A program made the translations under genes and the position numbers. A DNA stretch of 64,000 nt from Crambe crambe. Its lineage: Eukaryota > Porifera > Demospongiae > Poecilosclerida > Crambeidae. Positions 61,315 to 64,000 of this stretch are shown piece after piece. Numbering within the stretch: position 1 is the stretch's first letter; every line of letters begins with the position of its first letter. The stretch covers positions 6,344,501 through 6,408,500 of the forward strand of contig OZ004586.1 of NCBI GenBank assembly GCA_963924555.1. The letters are read 5' to 3'. The notes under the pieces were generated by a model, which saw only the letters and a list, made by a program, of their open reading frames with translations, was not told the DNA's origin and searched no databases.

Positions 61315-62984
61315 AGGGCATGCGCGCGTAGAATTTATAGACCATCCATGTAGGTACCTGGCGAACAGAGAAATCTTACACAAAATAAGAAAGAGGGTGA
61401 AAGGCAAGGTATTTAGCGCAGCAATAATTATGATTATAAGTGAAAAGGCTCAATGACCTATAGCTGTAGTAGTTTATCATGTCAGTTTAGTCTATTTACT
61501 GTTGCTATGGAAGAAAAACGTGGAAACAGGTGACTGAAAAGTTTTGTGGCACTCCTACTATTAAAATAGAAGTCTAGCTGCCTTACTTTTGGTATAAAAT
61601 GAAAGATACTAGTTGACCATATGTACTCAAGTAGTTTTAATTTTGTGCAGGGCTGGAGATGGCATGCCATTTGCCATCGATGGTTTAAGAAGCCATTTCA
61701 CTATGTTGTTGTTCTTATATGAGGAGATGAGATACCTTCTTGTGTCAGGGGCAGGAAAGGATACACTGGGGCAGCTTTACTCTTCATCTTGATCCCTCAA
61801 AACAAGTATATCACAACAAATCTCTCGATGAATTGGATGTTCAGCAGTGCACTATCAGTACTTATTATCATTTTTTAAAATTATAACATGAAAGGAAATA
61901 TGTGTAAAGTGACAGTATTAGTTGCTACATTATAGTATCCTTCTTTACTATAGCTTTTCTTGAAAGCCAGGCATGGGTAATCTGAAGAAACAGTAACATC
62001 AACATGATTTTTTTACAGGCACCTTTAAAAAGTACATATGTACATATAAATGATCACTACCTAACAGATTAGTGGGGGAAAAGAGACTATACTTTTAACA
62101 TCCAAGCTCCAGAGGTCCACAAAGTCGAACTACCATTGTTACTCGCAATTATACCCTCCAACACTTGAGAAACCAGCCTTTTTAAGAACTATGCTTGTTT
62201 AGCACTATACTAGCCCACTCTTTGCATTCTTTGAACTTACCAATTGGCTATAGTTTAGCAGAAATTTGGCACACTACTTCTCCTCCCCTGTTTGTTTGGG
62301 GCAATTTAGCACGAACAGCTGCCTACACGGATTGTAGTCTGGCATAGCACCGCCCACCGACTGGAGTAGGTATAGGTGGTCTGGTGACATACAATACAAC
62401 GAGTTGTGCCGGTGGATTCTACTGCGCATGCGCGTTACTAACAGGAAGTGTCGTAGGAAACGGTATTATAATTAGCCAGTGACATCACAGTTGTCATAGG
62501 TATGAATTATGAGTGAATTGATAATGTAGCTAAGATTTAAAATAACCTTAGATTACTCATTTTTTACTCCATCTTGTAGCATCATTGCTTCCCTGCGCCT
62601 TTTTTTATTCAGATTGGTAAAAAAGGTTTAAGATTATGAATAAAGGCATTTTCTGGTAGCTATGATTTTATTACCAAAAAAAATTATCAAGTTTTCATAT
62701 CTAAACTATCAACTCTTGTAGATTCTTATCAAGTGGATAGAGACCGACTCATAATACCCACATCTACGCTAACTACTGTTGATGTGACAGAATATAACAC
62801 TAACACTGTCTATCTTTAGTAGCCTTGCATCAGGTGATTTTTGTTGTGTTGTAATCTTGGTTTTGGATCTATCAAAATCCTATATGGCGGCAGCAGTGGG
62901 ATTCAACCGAAATGACTGGTGCCTAAAACCAGTGAAAAGATACTGTATTGCCCTTCACATCAACTGCTGGAAGTTCAGGGACAA
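61315..62984. other. Gene-free stretch
   Basis: AT-rich with short meaningless frames. A CG-containing patch lies near 62,330-62,460. No repeat pairing or RNA gene seen. Possible weak continuation of the Gypsy remnant starts about 62,885. Confidence 0.4.
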
Positions 62985-63690
62985 TTCAGAGGAAAGTTCC
63001 GGTACAAAGACAGGTATGTAGAGTCATCAGAGGCCTCAAGACAAACTGGGACTACAAGCAATTATGGCCCTGAAACTTCTAGATGAAACAAGCACTTCAG
63101 TCATGAGGAGATACTCATTGATCTTCCAAGGACTAGGAAACTTGGGGGAACCATACAAGATAAAACTCAATCATGATGCAAAACCCCACTCCCTGTTCAC
63201 AGTAAGAAATGTACCTCTTATCTAAGTATTATTTTAGAATTGAAGCATTTTTGGCTTCACACTCTGCGCGGATCCCCCTCCCGCACCCTCCCCCCCACTG
63301 TGGCCTTATGGACACACGTTCCATGAGCTTCCCCTCCAAGGTGAAATTCCTAGATGAAACCCTGCTCTACTACTACGTGACAAAGTCAAAGACGAGCTCT
63401 CGAAACTCTATTGCCAACAGTGGATTCTGGCACATTCCACTTGCCAATGAATCAAGACATCTCGCACCTTTCGGGAGATACTGCTTCAACAAGTTGCCAT
63501 TTGATGATATCTCCATGAGCAATATCAGCATCATCCTATCTGGGTTGGAAGGAGTCTTATGCCTGATGGACGACATGCTGGTGCATGGAAAAACCATGGA
63601 AGAACATGACAGAGCATATTGTAGCTGCAGGAGCAATGTTATAAAAACCCAACCTTTTCTCTGTTTCTCAAATCTTTTCTTAGATGGAGA
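62985..63690 (+). pseudogene. Degenerate Ty3/Gypsy pol fragment
   Basis: Plus-strand remnants in pol order: GLGNLGEPYKIKLNHDAKPH then LFTVRNVPL near 63,130-63,220; after an indel-rich stretch NSGFWHIPLANESRHLAPFG; RYCFNKLPFDD; LEGVLCLMDDMLVHGKT with the MDD equivalent of YxDD; EEHD. Several residues normally between these blocks are missing and there are stops upstream. Different from, and much older than, the intact element at 13.5 kb. No LTRs recognised. Confidence 0.7.
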
Positions 63691-63743
63691 ATAGAGTCAA
63701 TGCCCCAGTTTCCCTATTCTTTACTATTATTTCTTGTCTGTAG

Positions 63744-63956
63744 GGTCATGTTCATAAAATGTTGTTATCCTGGGCTCTAGTTTTGTTTCTTGTAGGGGCT
63801 TGTTGCTTCATGAATATCATACTAACTAAATGGAGATAAGCTAAGAAGCAGACTGTTCCAGTAATGAAAATCGACAAGGTCAACATGAGCCAATAATTAC
63901 GTATGTAAATGAACCCAACATGTTACAAATTCATGAAAATGAAGCTTACAAACTTA
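63744..63956 (+). pseudogene. Third copy of the Ig-receptor membrane/tail exon
   Basis: Matches the 40,779-40,511 exon (opposite strand) from its acceptor (TTTCTTGTCTGTAG) through GACTAAATGGAG-AAGCTAAGAA to AAAGCTTACAAACT. It encodes a hydrophobic LVLFLVGACCFMNIILTKWR followed directly by TAA where gene 2 has KAKKQ. The acceptor is retained, which argues for genomic duplication rather than reverse transcription, although an A-run (63,955-63,971) follows. No upstream Ig/FN3 exons are seen. Confidence 0.75.
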
Positions 63957-63971
63957 AAAAAAAAAAAAAAA
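63955..63971. repeat. Poly-A run
   Basis: About 17 A directly after the receptor-tail remnant. No polyadenylation signal placement is evident. Confidence 0.9.
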
Positions 63972-64000
63972 CTCTATCAGACAGCTACAACTCATCAGTT

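Noticed and set aside
61482-61670. 62-codon minus frame
   Set aside because: Composition not coding-like, and no start context or neighbour supports it.

Overview
This window looks like nuclear DNA of an early-branching animal, most likely a demosponge. The evidence is indirect. Genes have many small exons with GT-AG introns. There are extracellular receptors built from YWTD propellers, EGF, Ig and FN3 domains, and an ADP-ribosyl cyclase. DNA transposons and foldback elements are dense, and AT-rich sequence is full of TAGCTA words. I see no rRNA, tRNA, CRISPR array or bacterial operon. The species call is inference.

Layout. (1) 1-13,345 and 19,385-29,420 are two copies of one large tandem duplication. 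Each carries a gene for an LRP-like type I membrane protein: two six-bladed YWTD propellers, four EGF modules and one membrane segment. The downstream copy is complete (18,941-28,336, 18 exons, exactly 1,000 codons by my exon sum). The upstream copy starts before the window, and an in-frame 126-bp loss removes half its membrane segment and nearly all its cytoplasmic tail. (2) 13,463-17,857 is a very young Ty3/Gypsy retrotransposon on the minus strand, with identical 214-bp LTRs, a 5-bp target duplication and one intact 1,307-codon gag-pol frame. (3) 29.3-32.6 kb holds remnants (a coiled-coil exon, an ankyrin pseudogene) and a 1-kb inverted repeat. (4) 32.6-43.9 kb has two minus-strand Ig-FN3 receptor genes of one family. 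One lacks a visible membrane exon. The other has a full plan with a tyrosine-bearing tail but a one-base frameshift. A third, dead copy of the tail exon lies at 63.7 kb. (5) 44,099-48,795 encodes an ADP-ribosyl cyclase of the CD38/BST1 family with a probable GPI-anchor tail, head-to-head with the second Ig receptor across only 150 bp. (6) 48.6-51.7 kb has an inverted duplicate of the cyclase's last exon, a cathepsin L-like 3' fragment, a 0.47-kb foldback and a small TIR element. (7) 51,709-60,720 is a nest of three P-superfamily transposons. The inner one (53,797-58,846) has matched TIRs, a 7-bp target duplication, an eight-exon transposase gene with two lesions, and an intact second gene. Broken relatives of that second gene occur in both outer elements. 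(8) The right end holds a decayed Gypsy reverse transcriptase.

Working together. The duplicated propeller/EGF receptors look like a tail-bearing and tail-less receptor pair. The Ig receptor and the ADP-ribosyl cyclase share a promoter-sized gap and may be co-expressed. The strongest candidate for something not commonly described is the P-like transposon trio, in which a transposase-like gene is repeatedly paired with a separate accessory gene carrying GYV and DRGGL motifs.
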